The position numbers and the translations under genes are program-made. The notes below the pieces were generated by a model. That model searched no databases. It was given only the letters and a program-made list of their open reading frames with translations, and was not told where the DNA came from. From Bacilli bacterium (GTDB lineage: Bacteria; Bacillota_I; Bacilli_A; RFN20; CAG-288), in assembly GCA_022780765.1 (NCBI GenBank), contig JALEUS010000094.1, positions 1 to 39,693 on the forward strand: a DNA stretch of 39,693 nt, read 5' to 3'. This document shows, in pieces, positions 18,110-28,203 of the stretch (position 1 is its first letter; the number at the start of each line of letters is the position of its first letter).

Positions 18110-18981
18110 GATGTGGTACTGTATCTGTTTTTGGTAGAGCAAATGCTGGTAAATCTACCATAATTAATAAAGCTTTAGGATTTAAGCTTTTGCCCGTTTC
18201 TGAAAAACCACAGACTACAAGAGATAATGTGAGAGCGATTTTGACCGATGAAGAGAATCAGATAATCTTTGTCGATACTCCTGGAATCTTTAAACCCCAT
18301 GGAAAGCTAGGCTCTATTTTATTAAGAGATGCTTATAACTCAATGGAAGGAATCGATATGATTCTTTATGTTGTCGATGCTTCTATTAAAGTGGATGAAG
18401 AATTACCAAAAAAGATTGCTCTTTTAGATGTCCCTGTCATCGTCTGTTTTAACAAGATAGATTTAGTGAGTCTTCCCATGGGTCAGAAGCGTTTGCTTGA
18501 GTATAAAAGTATGCTTCCAAAAGCAGAGTTTGTCGAGATGTCTTGCAAGGATGATTTTGGTATAGAGGACATGCTTGAAAAAATTAAATCACATCTTCCT
18601 GAAAGGGAATTTGAATTTTCTCCTGATTACGTTTCAGATAGGCCAAAAGAGTACATCATCGCAGAGATAATCAGAGAAAAATGCATGCGCTTATTGGATG
18701 CTGAGGTTCCTCATTCTATCTATATAGACATCAAAGAAGTCAAAGAGGATGAGATAATGGAAGTTTATGCTGACATCATCGTTGAAAAAGAATCTGAAAG
18801 AGGAATAGTCATTGGAAAAAACGGCAGCATGATAAGAAAGATAAGAACATATGCTCAGCAGAGCATAAAAGGATATTTTGGTCTTCCTTGTCATATTGAT
18901 CTTCTTGTCAAATGTATACCCAATTGGAGAAATGATGAAAAGTATTTGAAAAAGTTTGGCTTTGAGGATTCTATTAAATGA
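18106..18981 (+). CDS. era: GTPase Era
   Basis: GRANAGKSTIIN, VDTPGIFKPHGKLG, NKID, C-terminal KH domain (GIVIGKNGSMIRKI); ATGA overlap with upstream gene. Confidence 0.96.
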   Translation: MRCGTVSVFGRANAGKSTIINKALGFKLLPVSEKPQTTRDNVRAILTDEENQIIFVDTPGIFKPHGKLGSILLRDAYNSMEGIDMILYVVDASIKVDEELPKKIALLDVPVIVCFNKIDLVSLPMGQKRLLEYKSMLPKAEFVEMSCKDDFGIEDMLEKIKSHLPEREFEFSPDYVSDRPKEYIIAEIIREKCMRLLDAEVPHSIYIDIKEVKEDEIMEVYADIIVEKESERGIVIGKNGSMIRKIRTYAQQSIKGYFGLPCHIDLLVKCIPNWRNDEKYLKKFGFEDSIK

Positions 18982-19709
18982 GAAAGATTTCAAAAGGTAT
19001 AGTAATCAATGTATCAAAATATTCTTCAGCTAATGCTGTAGTAACGGTTATTTCAACTGATGGAAAAATAACTTTCAACATCACTAACGTGTATAAACCA
19101 AAGAGCAATTTTAAAGAATGCTTACTGGTTGGTAATATAATTGAATTTGATTATGATGTATTAAACAGTGAGTTTTGCAAAATACTATCAGTAAAACTTA
19201 TATACGATATCTCTAAGAAGTATACATCGTATAATATAGGACTTTTTCTGATGTACTTTTCTTCTTCACTGCAGAGATATTCTCTTTATAATGAAAACAG
19301 ATCTGATGAAGAATTAGAAGTTTACTTCACTATTCTTGAGAATCTTGATGAAGAGAATTATCTTGTGTCATCTCTGCTTTTTACTTCTAATCTCATAAGA
19401 TATCTAGGTCTTTTACCGGATACTGAATCATGTATTTACTGCGGTAAAACAAATAATCTTGTCTCATTTTCTTTCTCTGAAGGGGGCTTTGTTTGCAAGG
19501 ATTGTGTGAATAGAAACATGCATCCCTTTTACTCAAAAACTGAGCTACAAGTCATACGGTTTTCTTTCTTTCCTTTTTCAAAAGAGAATCTTTTTAGAAA
19601 GGTTCCTTACGAATCTCTTAAAAGAGTGCTCCTTGATATGAACACATATCTTCAAAATCAATTTCAATATTCAGTCGACAGAAATCTGCTCTCTTTATTA
19701 TCTGAATAA
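18978..19709 (+). CDS. recO: DNA repair protein RecO
   Basis: N-terminal OB-like region (GIVINVSKYSSANAVVTVIS), zinc site CIYCGKTNNLVSFSFSEGGFVCKDC; position after era. Confidence 0.88.
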   Translation: MRKISKGIVINVSKYSSANAVVTVISTDGKITFNITNVYKPKSNFKECLLVGNIIEFDYDVLNSEFCKILSVKLIYDISKKYTSYNIGLFLMYFSSSLQRYSLYNENRSDEELEVYFTILENLDEENYLVSSLLFTSNLIRYLGLLPDTESCIYCGKTNNLVSFSFSEGGFVCKDCVNRNMHPFYSKTELQVIRFSFFPFSKENLFRKVPYESLKRVLLDMNTYLQNQFQYSVDRNLLSLLSE

Positions 19710-19786
19710 TTCCTTCAGTTGAATTTTATACTAAGTAAATCATGATATAATTTTTAGTGCATTAATAATTACAATGAGGTGACATA

Positions 19787-21166
19787 ATGGAAAAAACATT
19801 TGAAGAGATAACAACGCATCTGCTTAACTACGGTTTTGTTTATCAAGGTAGTGAGATCTATGGCGGCATTTCTAATACTTGGGATTACGGTCCTCTTGGA
19901 ACATTGTTAAAAAATCATTTAAAGGAACTGTGGATTAGACATTTTGTTAGAGAGAATCCATACAATGTGCAGATTGATCCTGCAATAATTATGAATCCAA
20001 AGGTCTGGGAAGCCACAGGTCATGTCTCTAACTTCCACGATCCACTTGTTGACTGCAAATACTGTAAAAGTCGTTACAGAGCTGATGATCTCATAAAAAA
20101 ACAGCATCCTGAGATAGATGTTGAAGGAATGGATAACATCATGCTCAATCAAGCTATCAAAGACAATGGAATAGTGTGTCCTAACTGCGGGAAATCTTCT
20201 TTCACCGATATCAGACAGTTTCAGATGATGTTTAAAACATTTATAGGGGTGACTGAAGAAAAATCTTCGACTGTTTACCTTCGTCCTGAGACAGCTCAAG
20301 GAATATTTGTCAATTTTAAAAATGTGTTAAGAACGACTAGAAGAAAACTCCCTATCGGTATATGCGATATAGGAAAAGCTTTTAGAAATGAGATAACTCC
20401 TGGAAATTTCACTTTCAGAACAAGAGAGTTTGAGCAGATGGAGATAGAATTCTTTATCAAGCCTGGTGAGGATGAAAAGTGGTTTGAATACTATAAGGAC
20501 AACTGCAAAGCCTTCGTTGAAAAACTTGGACTTGAAGATGAGCATGTTCGTTATCGTGATCATGAAAAAAACGAGCTTGCTTTCTATTCGAAGGGAACAA
20601 CAGATATTGAATATCTTTTCCCATCTTTAGGCTGGGGAGAACTCATGGGAATTGCAATGAGAGGTGACTATGATCTTTCAAGGCATGTTTCTTATTCAAA
20701 ACAGGATCTTTCATATCTTGATCCTGAAACAAATCAAAGATATATTCCACATGTTATAGAGCCTTCATTCGGTTTGGATAGACTGATGCTGGCTTTGCTA
20801 TGTGACAGTTATGAGATTCAAAAGCTATCTGAAAATGACAGCAGAGTGGTACTGCATCTAAACAGTTTCCTAGCGCCTTATCAGGTAGCAGTTCTTCCTC
20901 TTTCTAACAAATTAAACGATGAAGCTTACAAGGTGTTTTTGTCATTGTCAAAACGTTTTGATGCAACATTTGATACGACCGGTTCTATAGGAAAAAGATA
21001 CCGTAGAGAAGACGCAATAGGTACTCCTTTCTGCGTGACTTTTGATTTCAATTCATTGGAAGATAAACAGGTCACCATTAGAGAAAGAGACAGTATGGAG
21101 CAGAAAAGGATTCCGATCTCTGACTTATCTGATTACTTATACGAACAGATAAACAAAGATTTATGA
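19787..21166 (+). CDS. glyS: Glycyl-tRNA synthetase, class II dimeric type
   Basis: GGISNTWDYGPLG, YLRPETAQGIFVNFKN, FRNEITPGNFTFRTREFEQMEIEFF, PSFGLDRLM. Confidence 0.97.
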   Translation: MEKTFEEITTHLLNYGFVYQGSEIYGGISNTWDYGPLGTLLKNHLKELWIRHFVRENPYNVQIDPAIIMNPKVWEATGHVSNFHDPLVDCKYCKSRYRADDLIKKQHPEIDVEGMDNIMLNQAIKDNGIVCPNCGKSSFTDIRQFQMMFKTFIGVTEEKSSTVYLRPETAQGIFVNFKNVLRTTRRKLPIGICDIGKAFRNEITPGNFTFRTREFEQMEIEFFIKPGEDEKWFEYYKDNCKAFVEKLGLEDEHVRYRDHEKNELAFYSKGTTDIEYLFPSLGWGELMGIAMRGDYDLSRHVSYSKQDLSYLDPETNQRYIPHVIEPSFGLDRLMLALLCDSYEIQKLSENDSRVVLHLNSFLAPYQVAVLPLSNKLNDEAYKVFLSLSKRFDATFDTTGSIGKRYRREDAIGTPFCVTFDFNSLEDKQVTIRERDSMEQKRIPISDLSDYLYEQINKDL

Positions 21167-23103
21167 GCGAAAATATTTTTGAGTATGTAAATAAAAACGC
21201 AAAAATCTACGATGTCGTTCTCTATTTTTTGGGTGGAAAAAACATAGTCAAACAAGGAAAAAACTATAAATGCATCTGCCCTTTTCACAACGACCACCAT
21301 CCCTCTATGAGTATCAATGTAGAGAGAAACATTTATAAGTGCTTCACTTGTGGAGCAGGAGGGGGACCGATAACTTTTGTCTCTAAATATAAGAACATTC
21401 CTTCTTTTGAAGCTTTAAAAGAAGTCGTCAAAATATGCAAGATTGATCTGCCTAGCGATATTAAACTCATTGAGAGAACAGATGAGAAATTTGAGAAGTA
21501 TAAACAGGAGTATTCGGCCTTAAAAGAATTAGGTGATTTTTATTCTCTTTCACTATCGACTTCTGAAGGGGAAAAATGCATCAACTATTTGACCAGCAGA
21601 GGAATAGATAAAGATATCATTCAAGATTTCTCTTTAGGTTATGCTCCTGCTGATAGTTCTCTATCTGTTAAGGCACTTTCAAATAGGAATTACAGTTTAT
21701 CCGTTTTACAACAGGCTGGGATTTTATCTGAAAGTAAAAACTTAGATAGATTCTCTGATCGACTGACAATTCCTCTTAAAGATGAGCGTGGAAGGATAAT
21801 TGCTTTTGCTTCCAGGGTTCTTGATTCGATTACTAAAGAGCAAAAATATATTAATTATCCGGAGACGAATATTTTTATCAAAAGAGACTATCTTTTCAAT
21901 TTGAATCAAGCTGATCTGTATTTAAAAAAAGAAAAATGTCTTTATGTTGTTGAAGGTTATATGGATGTTATTGCTCTTTATAAAGCTGGAATAAAAAATG
22001 CAGTGGCTTTGATGACAAGCAATATCACTTCTCAACAGATTCTTATTTTAAAGAAGAAAGCTGTTGAGATAAGAATGCTTCTTGACTCAGATGATGCTGG
22101 ACAGAAAGGGATAGAGCGTTCTCTTCTACCTATGTTAAAAGAGAATATAAATGTAAAAGTTGTTGTAAGATTTGACAGAGATAATGAAGGAAAAGATCCA
22201 GATGAAGTGATCTCTAAAAAAGGAAAAGACTACTTGCTTGCAAAGATAAAAAAAACTATAAATCCTTTCTCTTTCATTATCTTTAACAGGCTTAACAATA
22301 GGAAGAAAATCACTTCATCTTCTGAGATCAACGACCTTTTAAAAGAACTTGAAGACTATTATCCCTATTTAACAGATTTGAACAGGAAGAAGAATATTGA
22401 TGGTTTATCCAGAGTGACTGATATATCAAGTGAGAATCTTCTATCTTATTTTTCAAAGAATAGTAAGGTATTCTATCCCAAAGAAAAGAAGAAGAGAGAA
22501 GAAAAAATTGTGTTTGATAATCTCGACACATCGACATCAAAAATCACAAACAGCGCTATATCTTTAGCAAATTATCTGTTGAACTCTTCTTCGTATAAAA
22601 CTGAAACTGTCAATTCAAAAATCATCCAAAACGAGATATCAATTTTGATAGCTATAGCTTCCAGTCGTGCATATTATGAAATTATCAACAGCTACAAGGT
22701 AGATGATGATTTATTCCAGTTTTCTTATTTTCCTTTCTATATAGTTCAGATGCTTTTAGGAAGATTGTATCAAGATAAAAAAACTATTACAAAAGATGAT
22801 CTTATCTCTCTATTTAGTGAATTTAAAAAAGTTTATGAGACAGATACAAATGAAGAGGAGATAGATTTTTCTGAGATAATTACCATGAAGAGGATGAAGA
22901 TCTCTTTAGATGTGATCGATAAGATATTTGTGTGTCTTGAAAACTGTTTGATCGATAGTAAAAGAGAACTGATAGGTGAAGATTGCTTGATAAACTTGAT
23001 AAAGAAAGCTGTCAGCATTCAAAATGATAAGAGAGAGGAGATATTAAACTCCGATATATCATTAGATGAGAAGCTAAATATGCTCAAAGATAGTGAAAAA
23101 TAA
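21163..23103 (+). CDS. dnaG: DNA primase
   Basis: CHC2 zinc site CICPFHNDHHPSMSI...KCFTCGAGGG; TOPRIM VVEGYMDVIALYKAG and LLDSDDAGQKG. Confidence 0.96.
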   Translation: MSENIFEYVNKNAKIYDVVLYFLGGKNIVKQGKNYKCICPFHNDHHPSMSINVERNIYKCFTCGAGGGPITFVSKYKNIPSFEALKEVVKICKIDLPSDIKLIERTDEKFEKYKQEYSALKELGDFYSLSLSTSEGEKCINYLTSRGIDKDIIQDFSLGYAPADSSLSVKALSNRNYSLSVLQQAGILSESKNLDRFSDRLTIPLKDERGRIIAFASRVLDSITKEQKYINYPETNIFIKRDYLFNLNQADLYLKKEKCLYVVEGYMDVIALYKAGIKNAVALMTSNITSQQILILKKKAVEIRMLLDSDDAGQKGIERSLLPMLKENINVKVVVRFDRDNEGKDPDEVISKKGKDYLLAKIKKTINPFSFIIFNRLNNRKKITSSSEINDLLKELEDYYPYLTDLNRKKNIDGLSRVTDISSENLLSYFSKNSKVFYPKEKKKREEKIVFDNLDTSTSKITNSAISLANYLLNSSSYKTETVNSKIIQNEISILIAIASSRAYYEIINSYKVDDDLFQFSYFPFYIVQMLLGRLYQDKKTITKDDLISLFSEFKKVYETDTNEEEIDFSEIITMKRMKISLDVIDKIFVCLENCLIDSKRELIGEDCLINLIKKAVSIQNDKREEILNSDISLDEKLNMLKDSEK

Positions 23104-23258
23104 ATTTTGCACTTTTCTTTCTTTATAATTGGAAATAAATAAAAAAGTATTAAACTATTAATGTAATGCCGGTTTTTTCATGTGATTTTGTGAATGATTT
23201 TGTGACTAAAACTTTCGTTTTGTCAATGTGTTGACTGGCTAGAATTATGGAGAAATAT

Positions 23259-24941
23259 ATGCCAATTAAAAAAACTGACAAGGATAATATGAAGAGAGAG
23301 GATAAGAAAGAAAAGGTGAAAAAGAAAGCGACAAAAGATTCTTCTAAAGTAGATAAAGCTATACTGGATGACGATATAAACAATCTTGTTTTAGGTGGAA
23401 GCGATAAGGAAACAATTTCTACTAAAAGCAAAAAGCATGCTTCTTCAAAGATTGAAGGTAAGAAGATTGTTGGAGATGATTTTGTTCAAAATAAAAGCAG
23501 TAAAAAGAAGAGTAAGAGCAATAATTACTCAACTGCTGATTATGTCAACATGATTGTGTCCTTTGCAGAGAAAAACAGTAATTACTTAACTCTTGTTGAA
23601 GTAAAAGAGTATCTCTCTGAATACCTCTTGCCTGAGAAAATTGTCAACAAAGTCGTAGAAGAAGCAAAGAAAAAAGGTGTCTCCATCAAGAAATCAAAAG
23701 GAAAAGATATTGAACAATTCAATAAAAATATCACTTCTGATGATAAAGATACATCCAGTAAAAAGAAGAAAGGTGTAATCAAGATAAAAGATTTTTCTGG
23801 TACTTTACTTACTATTGATGACATCAAAGAATCCGTTTTAATCTATGCTAAAGGCAAAGGTAATTCCATAACCACGGATGAGATGATGCTTCAGCTTAAG
23901 GGTTATGAGCTCACTGATAACGAGTATCAGATGCTCATCGATTATCTCTACGATAACAAAGTGCTTTTGGATGCAAATGACACCGATGTTGTAAATGAGC
24001 TAGACGATCTTTATATAACACAAATTGATGATGCAGATGACGATCAACCAAAACTTCAGAATTTTTATAACGAAAATGATCCTATCAATTCTGCTGATGT
24101 GAAGAATTCTGATCCTATAAGACAGTATCTTCACAGCATCGGTGCTTACGATGTTTTAGAAAGCAAAGAGCAAGAGGTCGAACTTGCTAAACTTATTGAA
24201 GAAGGTGATCAGGATGCTAAAGATGAACTCATTCAGTGCAATTTGAAACTTGTTGTGGCTATTGCCAAACACTACTTGAATCGTGGAATGGACTTTTTAG
24301 ATCTCATTCAAGAAGGTAATCTTGGTTTGATTAAAGCTGTCGATAAATTTGATTATCGTAAAGGTTTTAAATTTTCCACTTACGCTACCTGGTGGATAAG
24401 ACAAGCTATCACTCGTGCTTTAGCTGATCAGGCAAGAACTATCAGAATTCCAGTCCACATGGTTGAGACCATCAACAAGATAACAAAGACTCAGAGGATG
24501 CTTGTTCAGAAACTCAACAGAGATCCTACTCCTGATGAGATATCTGACGCTATGGGTGGAACGCTCTCAGCTTCTAAGATCATTGAGATTCAGCAGATAT
24601 CTTTGGATCCTCTATCTCTTGAAAAGCCAATCGGTGAAGAAGAGGATTCTCATGTCGGAGATTTTATTGTCGACAAGGATAATGAATCGCCTTACGATTT
24701 TGCAAACAGAGCTATGGAGACAGAGAGAATAAATGAAGTTCTTCTACAGCTCACAGATAGAGAAGCCAAAGTCATCAAGCTCAGATACGGTTTACTTGAT
24801 GGTAAGACACACACTTTAGAAGAGGTCGGTCAGCTATTTGATGTGACAAGAGAAAGAATAAGACAGATTGAAGCTAAAGCTTTAAAGAAGCTCAGACATC
24901 CTTCCAGAGCAAAATTATTGAAAGATTTTAGAAAAGATTAG
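23259..24941 (+). CDS. rpoD: Primary sigma factor RpoD/SigA
   Basis: Canonical regions 1.2-4.2 ([87 protein letters not shown]). Start at 23259 or 23247 (GGAG precedes 23259). Confidence 0.95.
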   Translation: MPIKKTDKDNMKREDKKEKVKKKATKDSSKVDKAILDDDINNLVLGGSDKETISTKSKKHASSKIEGKKIVGDDFVQNKSSKKKSKSNNYSTADYVNMIVSFAEKNSNYLTLVEVKEYLSEYLLPEKIVNKVVEEAKKKGVSIKKSKGKDIEQFNKNITSDDKDTSSKKKKGVIKIKDFSGTLLTIDDIKESVLIYAKGKGNSITTDEMMLQLKGYELTDNEYQMLIDYLYDNKVLLDANDTDVVNELDDLYITQIDDADDDQPKLQNFYNENDPINSADVKNSDPIRQYLHSIGAYDVLESKEQEVELAKLIEEGDQDAKDELIQCNLKLVVAIAKHYLNRGMDFLDLIQEGNLGLIKAVDKFDYRKGFKFSTYATWWIRQAITRALADQARTIRIPVHMVETINKITKTQRMLVQKLNRDPTPDEISDAMGGTLSASKIIEIQQISLDPLSLEKPIGEEEDSHVGDFIVDKDNESPYDFANRAMETERINEVLLQLTDREAKVIKLRYGLLDGKTHTLEEVGQLFDVTRERIRQIEAKALKKLRHPSRAKLLKDFRKD

Positions 24942-24943
24942 TT

Positions 24944-26089
24944 ATGAAAGAAGAGAAACAGATAAACATGGAAAAGGAAGAGTTATATTCTCTTGACAGT
25001 GAACTCTACTTATTATTGAAAAATGGTCTTTCGTCTAAAGGGAACTCTTTTGCTTTGATCAATAAAGATAATTTCAAAAACTTTCTTCCTCAGTTAAATT
25101 ACCTTTATAAAGAAGAGGGAGAAGTGATTTCTTTAGATAAATTCTTCAAACTGTTTAATGATTATCGTTTCGATGAAGATTCACTTGAACTTTTAAAGAA
25201 TAATCTGATTGAAAACAAAATCGAGCTCTGTGAAAGTGAAGAGGATATAAAAACTGAGATTGAAAAAGGAAACATATACACAAAAGATACCGATGCTTTG
25301 ACGATGTATCTAAGGGATATCTCTGCTTATCCGGTTTTAACTTACCAAGAGCAATCTGAATTAGCGAAAAAAACTAAAGAAGGTGATCTGAATGCGAGGG
25401 ATAAACTGATCAAGTCTAATCTGCGACTTGTCGTCTCTTTAGCTAAAAAATATGTTGGATGCGGAATCGATTATCTTGAACTTATTCAAGAAGGTAATGT
25501 CGGTCTGCTTAAGGCTGTCGATAAGTTTGATTACAGCAAAGGTTTCAGATTCTCAACCTATGCTACATTTTGGATAAGACAGGCTATTATCTCTGCTATC
25601 AATGAGAAGTACAGGCTCATCAAATTGCCTCATGAGGTGTTAGATAAGATTTCAAAGATAGTGAAAGCTGAAAATGAACTTAAGATAACTCTTGGCAGAG
25701 AGCCTACTTCTGAAGAGATATCGAAAAAACTCAACAATATCGTCTCACCTGAGAGAGTTGAAGAACTAAAGATAGTGAACATGAAACCGGTATCTTTGGA
25801 CGCTTCGATAAATGAAGATGTGAGTTTTCTTGACCTCTTATTTGATAAAGATGCAAACAATTCACCCGATGCTTTTGTTGAAAACAATATCATGATGGAG
25901 AGAGTAATGAATCACATCAGCGCTCTTTCTGACCGTGACAAAATTCTGATTGAGATGAGATTTGGTCTTTTGGATGGAAAGAGATACTCTCTTGAAGAGA
26001 TATCAAAGAAACTAGGAATATCTACTGAAAGAGTTCGCCAGATAGAGATGAAATTTAAAGAATCGATAATACAAGAGTGCTCAAAGTGA
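24944..26089 (+). CDS. Second RpoD-like sigma-70 factor
   Basis: [91 protein letters not shown]; 2 nt after the rpoD stop. Confidence 0.9.
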   Translation: MKEEKQINMEKEELYSLDSELYLLLKNGLSSKGNSFALINKDNFKNFLPQLNYLYKEEGEVISLDKFFKLFNDYRFDEDSLELLKNNLIENKIELCESEEDIKTEIEKGNIYTKDTDALTMYLRDISAYPVLTYQEQSELAKKTKEGDLNARDKLIKSNLRLVVSLAKKYVGCGIDYLELIQEGNVGLLKAVDKFDYSKGFRFSTYATFWIRQAIISAINEKYRLIKLPHEVLDKISKIVKAENELKITLGREPTSEEISKKLNNIVSPERVEELKIVNMKPVSLDASINEDVSFLDLLFDKDANNSPDAFVENNIMMERVMNHISALSDRDKILIEMRFGLLDGKRYSLEEISKKLGISTERVRQIEMKFKESIIQECSK

Positions 26090-26724
26090 TAGATCTTTCA
26101 GACAGACTAAAAAAGATATACGATCTTGTATCAGTTTTTCCTGTGTTAGATGTAGGGGCTGACCATGGTTATCTTTCGATAATGCTTGAAAAAAATTTTC
26201 AAAAAGTGTACGCTTCTGAGAAGAATGAAGGCCCGTATAAGAATCTTTTAAAGACGATTGAAGATAATCATTCTAAGGTTATTCCTCTTTTTATGGATGG
26301 TATAGAAAAACTTCCAAATGATGTGAAAACTCTGATCATTGTAGGTATGGGAGGAGATACCATCTGCGATATTTTAAAAAGAGGTATTGATAAGCTCTCC
26401 CAGATAGAAGAGATAATAATTGAACCGCAGATCTCTTTTTCTCAACCTATTACTTTTCTATTAAATAATGGTTATATAAATACCTACGGAACCATCGTTT
26501 TTGAAAAAAGATATTATCCTCTTTTGAAATTTAAAAAAAGTGATGAGATACTAAAGTACAGAGAAGAGGATTATTATTATGGTCCATATGTCATTTCAAA
26601 CAGGGATGAGATGTTTATTAAAATGCTTTCAAGTCAACTAAAATACTATGAGAAAAACAATTTGCTCTCATATAAAAAAGAAGAGGTTAAGAAGATAAAA
26701 AAACTTCTTAGTCTTGTAAAATAG
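26077..26724 (+). CDS. trmK: tRNA (adenine22-N1)-methyltransferase TrmK
   Basis: [39 protein letters not shown]; position after the sigma genes. Confidence 0.9.
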   Translation: MLKVIDLSDRLKKIYDLVSVFPVLDVGADHGYLSIMLEKNFQKVYASEKNEGPYKNLLKTIEDNHSKVIPLFMDGIEKLPNDVKTLIIVGMGGDTICDILKRGIDKLSQIEEIIIEPQISFSQPITFLLNNGYINTYGTIVFEKRYYPLLKFKKSDEILKYREEDYYYGPYVISNRDEMFIKMLSSQLKYYEKNNLLSYKKEEVKKIKKLLSLVK

Positions 26725-27565
26725 ATTTCAATTCATCTACAAGATCTTCGACCTGTTTTAATGAAGCGCTTGTCGCTGAAGAAATAAAGATGTCTCTATT
26801 TTTTAGTTTTTCTATATCTAATTGAGTCGCAGATAAAACTATTTTTGCCTCGATTGAAGGATATATTTTTTCAACTTGATTGAGTATCTCATTTGCATTC
26901 GATGAACTTTTATCACCGACGACTATGAAGAACAATTTATCTATATTTTTGTCCTTGAGGAAATCTATAGCTTCTCTTGCACGGCTATCGTAGAGTTTAC
27001 AAGGAGAGATAAAAGAAGTTAATGTGCTTTTTTCATCGATGATTCTTTTTATCTCATCAAAGGTAAAAGAAGAGATAGTCGTTTGAGAGATCAGAAAAGT
27101 CTTATCTTGTTTTTTTAAATCTAGTCTTTTGATATCTTCTTTAAAGGAAGAGACATCGATGTAGATGAGATATGGAAAGTGGGATAAAAAAGCTTTTGTT
27201 TCCTGATGATTTTTCTTGCCGACGAATATGAATTTTACATCATCACTGTAACATTTTTTTAACTGTTTGTATCTCTCTTTTATAAGAGGACAAGTAGCAT
27301 CTACTTGTCTAGAAGTGCTGTACTTTTTCTCTTCTTCAAGGAGATGACCGTGAGCCGAAAAGAGAATGGTATCTTCTTTTTTTAGATCTTCGCCAGCAAA
27401 GATAGTCGCATTGTTTTCTTTTAAAAGTTTGTCATTTAAAAGAGCATTGTGAATGAGAGGATGAAGAAGAAAGATCCTTCCACCATCATTTTTTATCTCT
27501 TTTAATTTTTCAACAGCGTTTTTTACTCCGAAGCAGAAACCTACATCTGAAATTATTTTTATCAT
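26708..27565 (-). CDS. ispH: 4-hydroxy-3-methylbut-2-enyl diphosphate reductase
   Basis: GFCFGVKNAVEK, LHPLIHN, SAHGHLLEEEKK, DATCPLI, SSSNANEI. Start set at MIKIISDVGFCFG. Confidence 0.93.
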   Translation of the reverse strand: MIKIISDVGFCFGVKNAVEKLKEIKNDGGRIFLLHPLIHNALLNDKLLKENNATIFAGEDLKKEDTILFSAHGHLLEEEKKYSTSRQVDATCPLIKERYKQLKKCYSDDVKFIFVGKKNHQETKAFLSHFPYLIYIDVSSFKEDIKRLDLKKQDKTFLISQTTISSFTFDEIKRIIDEKSTLTSFISPCKLYDSRAREAIDFLKDKNIDKLFFIVVGDKSSSNANEILNQVEKIYPSIEAKIVLSATQLDIEKLKNRDIFISSATSASLKQVEDLVDELKSILQD

Positions 27566-27676
27566 GGTAAAAGTATACCATGTTTTAAAAATGAAATTTA
27601 AGTACATTTATAGAATTTATTTATTTGACACTTCTCTCTATGGTAAAATATAAAGGTTGTAAAAAGAGGTTTTACT

Positions 27677-28186
27677 ATGAATTATGAAGATTATATTCGT
27701 GTTGTTTTAGATTTTCCTAAAAAGGGTATATCTTTTAAAGATATCTCTCCTCTATTAAAGGATTCTGTAGCTTTCCACAGTGCAATCTGTGATCTTGCAA
27801 AGCTGGCTGAGGAGTTTAAACCCGATATCATCTGTGGTCCTGAATCCCGTGCTTTTATCTTTGGCTCTGCTCTTGCTTTTCATATGAACAAAGGCTTTGT
27901 CATGGCAAGAAAGAGTGGAAAACTGCCTGGTGTGACTTGTCAGACCACCTATCAGTTAGAGTATGGTACAGCGACAATAGCTATACCTCAGGATTCATTT
28001 AAAAAAGGAGAGAGAGTTCTTCTTGTCGATGACTTGATGGCTACTGGCGGAACTTTTAAAGCCCTTGAAGACCTTGTTAAACAAGCAGGAGGAAATCCTG
28101 TCGGTGCTGTTACTTTGATCAATTTAAAGGAGTTTGAAGATAGTTGCGTTTTCAAATTGAAGTGCAAATCACTTCTAGATCTGTAA
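27677..28186 (+). CDS. apt: Adenine phosphoribosyltransferase
   Basis: DFPKKGISFKDISPLL, ESRAFIFG, VLLVDDLMATGGT. Confidence 0.96.
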   Translation: MNYEDYIRVVLDFPKKGISFKDISPLLKDSVAFHSAICDLAKLAEEFKPDIICGPESRAFIFGSALAFHMNKGFVMARKSGKLPGVTCQTTYQLEYGTATIAIPQDSFKKGERVLLVDDLMATGGTFKALEDLVKQAGGNPVGAVTLINLKEFEDSCVFKLKCKSLLDL

Positions 28187-28203
28187 TTATCTAAAATAAT
28201 CTG

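Noticed and set aside
19710-19786. T-box leader upstream of glyS
   Set aside because: Only ~77 nt with a TATAAT near the gene; no room for a T-box or specifier stem. thrS, hisS and aspS are operon-internal with short gaps.
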